From Malurus cyaneus samueli (taxonomy: Eukaryota; Chordata; Aves; Passeriformes; Maluridae), in the NCBI GenBank assembly GCA_009741485.1, contig CM019214.1, forward strand, positions 24,760,329 through 24,824,328: DNA of 64,000 nt, in the 5' to 3' direction. Below are positions 38,900-50,075 of the stretch, piece after piece (the first letter of the stretch is position 1; the number at the start of each line of letters is the position of its first letter). Position numbers and translations under genes: made by a program. The notes beneath the pieces were generated by a model. That model was not told the DNA's origin, did not search any database, and worked only from the letters and a program-made list of their open reading frames with translations.

Positions 38900-39600
38900 C
38901 CTTTTACTCGTGCAGCGTTTGACACGTCCGCAGCTTTGCTGGCAGCGGTGAGAGCTCCAGCCTGGCGGTCCGTGTTTCTGTCTGCATGCAGCCGTGTGTC
39001 TGTACAGCAGGTACACGGAGGCATCTGTTATCCATATGCACCGCACCCGGGCTGCTCGCTCCTGGCACTGCCGAGGCTGCCGCTGCCGCTGCGAGCATGG
39101 CAGCACGCAGGGAATGCTGCCGATCCCGGGAAACGCCATCTCTCCCTCGCCCCGGCGGCGGTGCTGGGGCTCATCCCGGCCATCCCGGTACCCTGCGGCT
39201 GCCCCGGGGATGGGCAGGCTCGGCACAGTCCCCTGCGCTCTTCCAGGAGAGGAAATGCAGGTAAGGGGAGATTGCCCTTGGCAACCAGCAGGCCCCGCGC
39301 TGCGGATGGCCGGGAGCTGCGGGCTCTGCAGCCGCCAGCCGGGGTTGCCGTGTTTTCCAAAGGGCCCCTCAGTGATGCCTGAAAGGCTGAGGAGAGCGGA
39401 GGAGTGCTGCGAGTGTGTGCACCAGGCTGGGTGCTCGCAGCGTTGTGGCACACGGAGCACTGGCCGAGGGGTTTTGCTGCAGAATCCTTCCCCAGCGCTC
39501 GGGGGAGCGAACGGAGCTGAGAGGAGCGTGGGGTGCACAGGGGAGCGCTCTGGTGATGCTCGGGGTGATGCCAGTGCAGCTTGCAGGGATAGAAACGAGA
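38900..39600. promoter_or_regulatory. Second intronic CpG-rich island (possible alternative promoter)
   Basis: A marked jump in CG density compared with both flanks, densest at about 39040-39200 (CCGAGGCTGCCGCTGCCGCT, CCCGGCGGCGG). It contains a good splice-donor match, ATGCAG|GTAAGG, with the junction at 39260/39261. The frames open through it on both strands look like GC-driven chance frames, and none carries the NHS WAVE-homology sequence. A first exon ending at 39260 is possible but unproven. Confidence 0.5.
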
Positions 39601-39671
39601 CAGCTCAGCCCTGCAGCTGGGTCTCCTGGTCTGCAGCAAGCGCAGGGTTATTAAATCCTGATGACACTGTG

Positions 39672-39672
39672 N
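39672..39672. other. Single N at the edge of the microsatellite
   Basis: The ambiguous base sits directly at the left end of the (AATAG)n array, so the assembled array length is suspect. Confidence 0.95.
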
Positions 39673-39758
39673 AATAGAATAGAATAGAATAGAATAGAAT
39701 AGAATAGAATAGAATAGAATAGAATAGAATAGAATAGAATAGAATAGAATAATAGAAT
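39673..39758. repeat. (AATAG)n microsatellite, about 16 units
   Basis: Perfect AATAG units from 39673 to 39750, then a one-step phase slip (AGAAT|AATAGAATG) where the array joins a CR1 3' end. Confidence 0.96.
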
Positions 39759-39802
39759 GTTTTCAATTGGATGGGGCCTACCACGATCATCTGTTCCTCG
39801 TG
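39753..39802 (-). mobile_element. CR1 LINE 3'-end remnant fused to the AATAG array, - strand
   Basis: AATAGAATGTTTTCAATTGG and then ATGGGGCCTACCACGATCAT match, with mismatches, the start of reverse-complemented CR1 3' ends (GAATGTTT..TTGGAAGGGACCTA..GATCATCT). Only about 50 bp is recognisable. Confidence 0.7.
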
Positions 39803-42071
39803 GAAGATTGCTAGTGTGAAATGCAGAATGAAACTCTGGTCATCTTCAGCTGTAATCTTAAAGCCAGTGATGTGGAGGCACCTGGCTAGAAATGTTAGGC
39901 AGTGCTGAGATACAAATCTGATGGACAGCTAGCCCCAAGTCTCCCTGGTTTCATGGCATTAAAGGAGGATGAATTAACTGATTATTTGTGCCCCCATCAG
40001 CATGGCTGGGCATGATGATGGCTGAAAGGCTGGAAAATTTAGAGCTGTAGTTCAATGGAGCTTCACCTTATGGCAGGGTCTGGGCTCTGTATGGAGTTGG
40101 CTGGAGGAAGAGAAATTTTTTTCCTGTTGGAATGAATGAATTATCACAAACCAGGCAGTGACAGTGCTGTTGCAAAGTTGTGCTCTCTGTGGCAGGCAAC
40201 AAATTATGTCATTTTGCCCTCAAAATGAAGAGTTTCTGAATACACAAACTGCCCTCAGGATTATGTGAATAAGCTCAGCTTCGGGCACATATCTGTCTCA
40301 GTGGTTCATGAATGGGGTGAGAAGAGTTTTTCTGCCCACAGTCATTTTTCAAGGCTTATTTGTGTGAGTGTTGTATGGCACTTTGGTTATTATGGTTTTT
40401 TTTGGCTGCAGTATTTCTGGAGCAACATCATCCTGCACTCACTGAGTGACCACAGAAGGGTATCAAAGAGGAAGGAAGATGTCTTCGAGCCATCCCTTTA
40501 GCAAATATTTCCCTTAGTCATAAGTTATCGTGGATGTGGCTGTAACTTCCGTAGCGATAGAAATGAAATTTCTTAATGCCTTGAAAATTATTCCACGGTC
40601 CTGTAGAAGGATCTGCAAAACAAGTTATTGTATGACTCTAAATGAGACTCTTCAAAGTTTAGATATTTACTTCTGATGGGCGGAATTTTGGTTGTAGCAT
40701 TCCCTCCTAGAAGTATGTGTAGCAGTTTGCCAAAACCAGGGAGAATTGTACTAACTGTGCTGAGGCTGCTCTGGCCCTTGCAGAGTGAAGAAGTGCTGTG
40801 GTATTTGTAAAGTGTTGCTGTTGTGCAATATTGCAAAGACAAAAGAATTCAGGGTGTTAATAGATGGGATAAAGGATAACCCAAATGAAAAGTATTCAAA
40901 TGAATCTTTGTCTAAGGTCATTTTCTTAGTTAAGTGGTGGTTGCACTTTTTAGGTATTTCTTCTTCCGTGCTGTTGCACAGAATCCCATTTTTCTGGATC
41001 CAATAAAAGCATGTTAAGTATTACAATACCCAAACTTCAGAAATTACTGTGTAGCAAAAATCTTGCCAAGCAGACCTCACCCTCCCTTACTGCAAGAAAA
41101 TGTACTGCATCCCGGAGGAAATCAACACTTACTAATGTGAATAAACATGAAGATGAAATTATCAAACTGGCAAGTCAGGGAAACAATCTTGATTTATCAG
41201 AATTAGCTGTATTTAAATGCAGTAGTTAAAAAAAACTCAAGTGATCATGAAGCTGGCAGAGGATCAGTGAATTCTTGTGTCTTCCCATGCCGCATGGGTC
41301 TGGGCTCTGGTGGGACCAGGCAACCTGGCTCTTTTTTCTGTACTGACCACAGGGGGTTAATTCTGAGCAATGAACCCTCTCTTCCTCACCCAGCACAGTG
41401 CTTTGGGGCCGCTGGTAAATGGTGAAGGTTGGTTATGCTGTAGGACCCCCTGGTTTTCAGAGTACAGAACTGCAGCTGGACAGTGCAAACCACAGCTCAT
41501 CTGCAGAGGTTTGGACAATGTCCTAGTGGGCAATAAGGACTGCTTTTGTCTGTAAGGGTTTAACACTAAACAGACCCACCAGGGAGGTATTCCTGGACTA
41601 GCACATGAAATGCAGGGCCTGTAACTGTATGGCAAATGCTTAGCATAAAAGGGTGATTTCTGCTCTTAAGACACACAAGTAGAAAGACCACAAAAAGGCT
41701 AGGAGATGCCTGGCAGGACAAGAGATGGCTGTTGAAGGCCAGGAAGTGACTGCACCAGGCCCAGAGCAGGGATGTGCCAGCATCTCCACCTATCAAGACA
41801 AGCTCCATCTCCAAACAGCAGCAGCCCAGGCAACCACAACTGAAAATGCTGTCTCAGTTTTTAGCTTTTCACTGCATACCAACTCCCATATTTTCTCCTT
41901 TTTCCTTTTTTTTTCTTTTTTTTTAAGCTCAGCAGCAGAGGTAAGACCTTGTTTTCATGTTCTCTGTAACACCCTCACCATACTTTAGACGCTACATAGA
42001 AATAAGCAGATGGCAGGGAACTGATCTGTATTTGTATCTAAAATGTCTCCAACTTTAGGAACAAGATCCAT

Positions 42072-42076
<5 letters not shown>
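39803..42076. other. Intronic stretch, no gene seen
   Basis: No exon, RNA gene or repeat family recognised. It includes the pyrimidine tract and AG|GTAAGA junction at 41891-41946 described in the findings. Confidence 0.5.

Positions 42077-42108
<32 letters not shown>
42077..42108. repeat. Poly(A) run of 32
   Basis: An uninterrupted run of 32 A bases following TATTAT. There is no obvious retrogene upstream and no clear flanking target duplication by eye. Confidence 0.95.
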
Positions 42109-42110
<2 letters not shown>

Positions 42111-42731
42111 AAAAATCCCATAGATTGCAGTCCTAATGCAAGGAGGATGCAGCAAACCACAGAGAGTCCTCTCTAAGGAAGACAAGGTGAAAGGCAGAGC
42201 CCCTCGGAGGGTCCCTCTCTTCCTCACACTTCAAAGAGTATGACTGACTGCCTTCTGTAAACGGAACTGGTTGTGTAATGCATTATATATCGTGAGGTTA
42301 GACCTCTTCTGATTTCTTAATGGAATGGCTATTTTATTTCTCAAGTGGGTGCCAGCAGGGATGCTGGAAAAGCGCATAGGGATGCATCCTCCATCCCACT
42401 CTGACACTGATCCACACAGTCAGCTGCAGAACGGGAACTTGTCGAAGAGGAGTGAGGACCAAATCTGGAGCCAATGCAGGGGGAGAGGAGCAGCCTCAGC
42501 TTTTTTAGCAAGTGAATGGGGAGGGGGAGGAGGGTAGTATGAGCAGTGATGTCATTTTTAACTGGTTCCTCACAGAGCTGGGGAGTGAAGTTAAAGGAAA
42601 AACCTGCAGTCTCAGAATGGCTCTCAGCCTTGACTGGAGACTCTAAATGACTGAGGGTCCCCACAATGGTAATTAATTTTCTTTCCTATACAAAACTGTT
42701 CTGTTATTTTGGTTAAGCAGAAGGCATTTTG

Positions 42732-42740
<9 letters not shown>

Positions 42741-42766
<26 letters not shown>
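42741..42766. repeat. (CT)13 microsatellite
   Basis: Thirteen perfect CT units, preceded by an interrupted TCTCTCTTT stretch. Confidence 0.95.
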
Positions 42767-42770
<4 letters not shown>

Positions 42771-45700
42771 GCTTTGAGGGTTTGACTTTTGCTGTTGCCT
42801 CTGGTTTGCTAAATACCGTGCAGGTTATTTGAAGTTTTTCCTGGGTCGTTTGGGAATTTTTCTCCGATGTGGAGAAAAATTGTCCATGTCATTACAGGAG
42901 AGTTTAGCATGCAGCATTTCTGCTACTTGTCAGGAGGGGAGATGCAGAGGTTGCCAAGCACACAGCATTCTGCACAGGAAATGTACTTTTAAAGTCACAG
43001 GTAAAAAGAAAGGGACTTGACTGGCATTTGTTGATGTAATGGATGGCATTAATGTTGCTTATAAGAGGCAGAAAGACTTCTGGTCAACTACATAGATAGA
43101 AATGAATTTTGCTTAGATGATAATTTCTGTGCTTTTGATTGGCAGGTTTTTATTATGAGCATTTTAATTCTAATGGCACTGAGTGGAAAGTGTCAACATA
43201 AGAGATTCTGGCTATGTGAGACAGTATATGTATGTATAGTTCTCCATGGCATGCATTAACCACTTGCGTGCTGCTCCCTCCACTGCACTTGCCCTGTTGC
43301 TGTCTTCCACAGAAATCAGTGGGATGCCAGGCTGTGCTGTGGACAGAGCCTTATTCTGTCTCTGGTTCCTGGAATCAGCAGAAGCATTCAAGCCACTTTT
43401 AGACAAATAAGTTTGTCAAGACAGGTCCATCAAGGGTAAAGTGTGTTAGTCCAAATGACTGGCAATGAAAAGCATCCCCAGTTTATATTTCCAAGTATTC
43501 AGCTACTGGTATCACTGGTACAGTTTGGGTTTGTGGTTGTTGTGATGATGCTTGATCTAAAGGCAGAGGGTGTAATGCCAAAAGGCCATTTGTCTATGGA
43601 AGGCTTGTAAAATTCCTCTCTGGGGTCCCATTCCCAAGTGGTGAAACTCGCTCGTCTTTTCACCCAGGAGAACACTCAGAACAACTGTGGTAGCCAGACC
43701 GCAGTTGTCCTTGCTAGGAACTTGGGATGTTCATGTGATAGCCACAGACGTCCTGCTGAGCCTGTAATGACAACTGGGAGCTCAAAGATGGGAGATCTGC
43801 CTCAAGAATGAGGCAGAATAGAAATAGGAACATTGTGCTTCCTTCTGAATATGAAATGTTCCTTCAGGAAGTTCCTGCTGTGGCTGAAGGCTTGAGGAAT
43901 CCATTGCTCCCCTTGAGACAGCTCTTAGTGAGGAGTAGCTGGAGGAATAAGCCTCTCTTTTAGCAGCTCTTGTGAAGATGCCGGCAGCCGTCACAGGGGC
44001 CATTTTGAACTCCTCCCCCTGCAACATGCCATAGTGCAGAGGAAGAGTAAACCTGCTAACCTCTTGTGCCAGTCCTCTCGAGATTAGCCTTAGTGCTGGA
44101 ACATGTAACTCAGAGATGAAAGCCAGGCTGTGAAAATGGCATGTTCCTCTCAGAGTGGTTTTCATCCAGAGGTATGCTTGCCTGTGTGGGGGCACTGTGC
44201 CTGGCAGGTGGAGGCAATGGTTAACAGGCTGTACTGAGCTAGTCACCATGGAATACAGCTTTCCATCTCCCCAGCACCAGACTGAATCTGCTGCTGTGGA
44301 TAGGCAGCTCTGTTTTCCTGTGATTTTATCATGGCACCCTTCTCCAGAAGGAAATTAATGCATTTTTTTAAAGGAGAGCAAAGAACTGTGCATCCGGAGT
44401 AAGCAACAATTCATCATCCTCCTTTTGGGGGCTCAGACATTCCCACTAACCCCACTGCCTGGAATGAAAACTAGTTCTGGATTTTGGGCCAGGGCGCTAG
44501 TTCTGGCATTTTTGTCTCAGCTCAGTTCATCTGAGGTGAGAAGTTGCAAATTTACTGGAGATGGAGTCTGATATCCAGAGAAGAGGGGAGCTGCGTGTGA
44601 CTGCAGCCGGCATGCCCGCTTCTGCAGCCTTCCCCCTTAGGAGCCGGCTGACTTTGCAGCAGGGAAGGTTAGGAAGACCTTTCCAAGCACAGAAAGGAAT
44701 AAAGCACTGGGACAAGCTCCTATGGAGCATATAGGATGCCCTTCTTTTAGATTTTTTAAGAATAACAAAATTGGGGTGAACTAAAAATACTTACTCCACT
44801 TTAGAGCAGTGAAATTACATTTGGTTTTGCATTTTGGCATTTTTAGGACAGGTTTGGTCACACATCAGTCAAAATTCACTATAGGAAACAATCTTCTGTG
44901 TCAGGAGGTGGGTGCCTCATTTGCTGTTAATTTTAGCTGTGTTTCAGAGTTGGAAAAGTCACAGACCAGGCAATTCTCACATGGTTCCTTCCTGCCCTCC
45001 ATTTCTACTGCAGTATCAGCCCCACTGAGCTCTTACCACCAAAGGCACGAGAATGGTTCAATGCCTCAGGCCATTCAGCTGTAAAACTTGGTACTGCTAT
45101 TGTCAGCAAAAGCATTACTGATGTGTCAGTGATGGGCATGATTGTTAGGGAATGGGAACCAGGGCACAGACGTGACTACAAAGGTTGCAGTATCGTTCTG
45201 GACTTCGTGAGCTTTGAGTTTTAACATTAGTTGGCGACTGTGTTTGCTGACATCATGCTCTGGACAAAATCAGACTTTGTCTCCAAAATCCTGGAGAGGG
45301 CTGGGGCTGTGGAGCCTTGGGGAAGCAGACCTCACTGCTCACAGGGAAACAGCACGATTTTCACATTGTAACTGTGACACAGTATGGCTTTCAATATACA
45401 CTGATCCTTCCGTGTGTTCATGTGGTGGAATTTACTGACTGTTCCACTTGTTCTCATCTTGCCTGATCTTCTCAGGGAGGACAACGTGCACTCCATGAGA
45501 ATGAATTCATGTTAACAGGTGTGTCAGAGAGCTATTTCGTGGTGCATGCCATGGTGATCAAAGTTAGAGAAGCAGATAACAAAGAGGATGATGGTTGGGT
45601 ACCCAAAGCCCCACAGGAGGCAAGGAAATAATTTTCAGGGGATGAAATTACATTTGTCCTAGGAAAGGATCCTTATCAGGGATACAGAAAAAATGCACAT

Positions 45701-48700
45701 AACTCGGTGTGTTTTTGGGAAAGAAAGAAGAACATCCCAGTCCCAAATTTAGCAATTAGTTCAACTCTGTGCATGTGACCAAGGAACACTAAGGTCGAAT
45801 GTCTAATTGCATTTATGCCATTGTCATCTGTGTAATTATCCTTCCCCCCTGGCATTCCAACAGGGTAAAACTGAAGTGGGTTTGGACTGGTGTACTCTGG
45901 TAAGTCAGAATTTAGGTAACCTCCATGGCTTGCTGGCAGGGCCATCTCCTCTCCTTTGGGCTCTCTTGGTAGAGTAGGCAGTGGTTATATTCTTCTGGGA
46001 TACCTCTTTTAGGCTACTTATTTTGGAAAAATCTTTGTAACCATCCATGTAATCTGAATATAACTATAAAGCACTGTGCTGTTTTCTGCCAGTAATTGAA
46101 GGAGGGGGGCAAGGAAATGGAAGAAAAGGTGAGTTCTGCACAAACTCTTGTTGTTTCAGGAAGGACCAGTGTTTTCTTCCACTTTGCACAGCAGTGTTGC
46201 ACATCATCATGTACCTGACAAATAATGATAATAGTGTATCATCTCCATAATAGTGATAATCTTCATATGCAACTGCGGATTTCAAATTCCTCCCTGTTTT
46301 TAGTGCAAATTTCTTTTGATGGCATCAGGAAACTGTTTTTTCATGTCCCTGCCTATTTACCCCTACATAACCTGATTGCTAGCTTATCAAACTTTTGATA
46401 AGAGGAAAGGTGATGCACCAATGTCAGAATATGCAGATTCATGTCTCACAGTTGCACCTCATTTTTTGTATACCTGACAATTTTTTTTTTGGCACAGCAC
46501 AAGCAATCAAAATTTATCATCCAAATTAAGACTGTAATTATATTTTGATAAAGATCTGGCAATTCAGTGAGAATGAAATTTAAAGGGTTGCCGGGATACA
46601 GATGACTCTGGATTATGGGGAAGCGTTTGCATGTGGAATACTAATAAGCCAAGGTTGTTCAGCATCCTTATCTAGACTTTTCCAATAGTGTCTGATAACA
46701 CAGACAATCAAGTGCTTGTTTCTTTGCTATTATCTGGCAAAATGATTAAAGATACAGGCTGCCTTTTATGAATGAAAAGGCAACATGCTCGACACGGAGT
46801 GACACAGATGTGTCCCCCTGGTGGTACACAGGGAAAGTGAGGGGATAGAGTGCTGACCATGCCCACACCATTGAGCCTGCCAAAATAAACTTTTCCTGCG
46901 CTTTCCTAGGGCCTCAGGGCTGCCAAGAAACCTTTGTGGGATGAGGCAATGCTTTCCTGGGAGGTGTGAGCCCTGCCCAAGATGGGGGCTACTGGGACCC
47001 TCCTTTTACAGAGCTGGGTTCTCACTGGGGAGCGAGAGCTGAAGGACACATCAGGGATGAGAGAGGCATATCCAAATACACCAGAGTTTGCTGTCCAGGC
47101 AGGATGGCTGCAGAAGGAATGGCACCACAGAGCTGGGGGAGGTGGCAAGCAGCTTGATTGAGCCCACGGCTGCCAAAAGGAGGATTCTGGCTCGTGTGCA
47201 GGTACTCTCTCGTGCCAATCCAGCAGATGAGTAAAGCCTGACCTCAGCACTGCAATTTGATGAAGGAAGAGCCACAGCACTTCCTCTCTTTTAAGTGTCT
47301 GGTCTGTATGTGACGTTAATTAGTTATTATGGGAAGTTATTGCTATTCAATAATGTGGCCTGCTGACGAGGTGTTATTCACTGCCCATGCTGTGGTAGCA
47401 CTCACAGACCTTGGAGAGCTTCCCCTGCTGTGCTCCTGACACCCTGCAGCCTGAGCCAGCTGCTGTCCCACACCTGTATCCCAGGGTTTCTGCTGTGCAG
47501 CCGGCCAGCAGCGAGGCCAGCGCGGGGTTTGTGTTCTCACCTTGCTGCAGCCCTGCTCCAGACTGCAAATACAGGCATGGGGAGGGAGGCTGCTGAGGGA
47601 AGGATCCATTTTCCCTTGCACTTCGTTTGTCCCAGACTCCTTCTCAGCTCCACCCTATCAAAGCCCTTGTATTTTCAATGTCTAATTCCAAATGCTAAGA
47701 AAAGCCTGCAATAATTATGATACCCTGCCCATCAGTGGTTTAGGAGCTTAATTGTAACACATGGTTGTATTTTTACCACAGATCAGAACAATTCTGTGAC
47801 TTTACAGCTTTTTCAATCAACTATGAAACAATGTGTCATATAACAATGTAAAAAAAAGTTGGTGGTATGTCAGCTTCATCAAAACAAATGTACTGAATTC
47901 CTCCCAGGATTTTGGTGACTAAATTTTATTCTCAAGGTGTTCTTTCATGATCTATAAAAAAGAGACTTGACTTGCACTAGGGCAGTTTGAATGGCAGGAA
48001 GAGCAGATGAGATTCAGGAGGCCTGGGTTAATGAGCATTTTGGGAAAGCAGAGTACATTAGAGATGCTGCAGCTGTAATATGAGAAAAATGACTGTAATA
48101 CCTTGAATAGCCTTTTAAACACAAGGTGTGTAGTGCTTGGTAGTCTCCTCAAATTCAGCCTGCACAAACAGTAATGTGCTTTCTTTTTCCTTCCATAATG
48201 TGCATGGATTTGTGATGCCCATCTCAGACAATTCCAAAACTGCAAGGTTATAGTCCAAATCTTGTGATTTTCTGTAAGTTTCAAGACTTGCCACAGCAGA
48301 GGCTCAGTTGCTGAATCGGTGTCACCAGCCTGGGTCTAGTGGTGCCATAGGAAAAAGGTGTTCATCCTGGAAATGTGCCTCAGGATCCTCAGTTCTGGCA
48401 TGTATTGAAGGCTCAGTCCTGGTTCTCTGGAGCAGTCCAGGACTGTCCTGTCTTACATCCTAAACCTGCCTTTCATAATTTTTCACTCTTTCAATGTTAG
48501 GGAAGTCCAGCAAATACTTGAGAGGAAGGGGGTTCTCCCAATTTTGATAAAATCTTTCATCTTGAGTTGCTCTATCTCAACATATGACTTCCTCTTTTTG
48601 CCTTGGCAGTGCCTGATGTCTCTTCATATGAGGCAAAATTAATTTTTTTTTTTTAAAAGCCTGTAAGTTGTACATGACTGCACAAATAGAAAGTGTTTCA

Positions 48701-49915
48701 CCTATTGAGAGGCTGGCTGATGTGTCAGTCTGGTTTACTCCAGTACCATCCTCTGAATCTGCACCGGGTTTCTACTTACTACATTTCATGCACTTTTTCC
48801 TCTGCATTTTCTATGGTGCCACTTCACACCTACTGGTAACTTCACAGGAATCCATCTTCTCTCATCCCTTCAGTAAGCTTTGCTTGTTTTCCAAACCAGT
48901 CATCCTGCCCTGGGTTGGCCTCATTGCAGTCTCTGATTGTCTCTGGAGGAAGGTGATTACATGACCTGGGCAGCCTGTGAGTCCCAGGTTGTTTCTGGTG
49001 TCAGCATCACGATGAAGTCTCCACAGGATTATTGGAAACTTTTTTGGAGTCAGGCAGAGCCTTGCCTTCTTCCTCTGGCAGCTGTTTAAACAAGCACCGT
49101 GCAGTTGGTGGTACCTCCAAGAGATGCAATAAACTTTATTTGTATTATGAATTGGGGTCTGTGGGCTGTCAGAATAGGATATGGCAACAAAGCAACCCTG
49201 TAGAGCTTGGACCCCATGGAAAGGGTTTCAGCTTTGCTGGGTGGAAATTTGTACTTCCTGGGAAGTATTTACTCAGTAGGTCAAGTGTGGAAGCTCAAGG
49301 GGAGGAAATTGCAGTCAATGAAGCTTGGAGTATAAACTCTAGTGTCCCACACTTAAAAATTCCCTTCATGTGATCTGAATCTAAAAACCCGTGTTCCCCA
49401 TGACAAGTCTGAATGAATATACTGAAGCTGGTTTTCTTTGCCACTCATTTCTGCTTGTTGCAAAGGTATGGGACAAAGCTCTGAAAAAAGTGTGATCTTT
49501 GGCCAATAAAACCATGCCAGCCAGTATCATTGCTACCATTTATCAGCATAATGTACCTTTTTGAAGAACATGGGGGTACAAAGAGAAGACTGCTAAAATG
49601 CAGTTCTGTCAGCATGCCTGCAGCTGCTTTACCGTTATAATTTACTGTATAAAGACAAAGGTCATTTTGTTGCATTAAAACCTGAATAACTTTCATCGTT
49701 TGAGAATGGGAAATGACCCCAGATAACACAGCTGGAGTTAGCTAGACCTTGAATTATTTCCAGAGGGTCATTGCTTCACGTGCACAATGCACTGCCTTGT
49801 ATGGGTTCATGACCTCTCAATATGGTACTGCAGAGGTCCTGCATGCAGTGAGTTGGCAGACTTAAGAGATACTATGAATTTGAAGTTTAGCTACAAAATT
49901 AGCAGCGTTTGTCAA
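42767..49915. other. Intronic stretch, no gene seen
   Basis: About 7.1 kb of mixed intron. No exon, RNA gene or repeat family recognised. Confidence 0.5.
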
Positions 49916-50070
49916 GTTGGTAGAAAGAACAGGTTAGAATAGGGGAGGGTAGAATTAGAGTGGAATGGAATGGGAATGGGAATAGAATAGAATAGAATAG
50001 AATAGAATAGAATAGAATAGAATAGAATAGAATAGAATAGAATAGAATAGAATAGAATAGAATAGAATAG
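49916..50070. repeat. (AATAG)18 microsatellite with degenerate left flank
   Basis: Eighteen perfect AATAG units at 49981-50070. To the left, 49916-49980 holds decayed or variant units (AGAATAGGGG, GGAATGGAATGGGAATGGG), suggesting the array was once longer and partly diverged. The right edge is cut by an assembly gap. Confidence 0.95.
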
Positions 50071-50075
50071 NNNNN
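50071..50075. other. Assembly gap, 5 N
   Basis: Five n bases directly after the (AATAG)18 array. The true array length and any sequence beyond it are unknown. Confidence 0.97.

Noticed and set aside
38855..39677. Frames of 148-227 residues on both strands in the second CpG island
   Set aside because: Overlapping frames on both strands are a GC effect. Some lack an ATG start, and none resembles a known protein.
42515..42536. Possible G-quadruplex (GGGGAGGGGGAGGAGGG)
   Set aside because: Only three clear runs of three or more G, so it does not meet the four-run pattern without assuming a split run.
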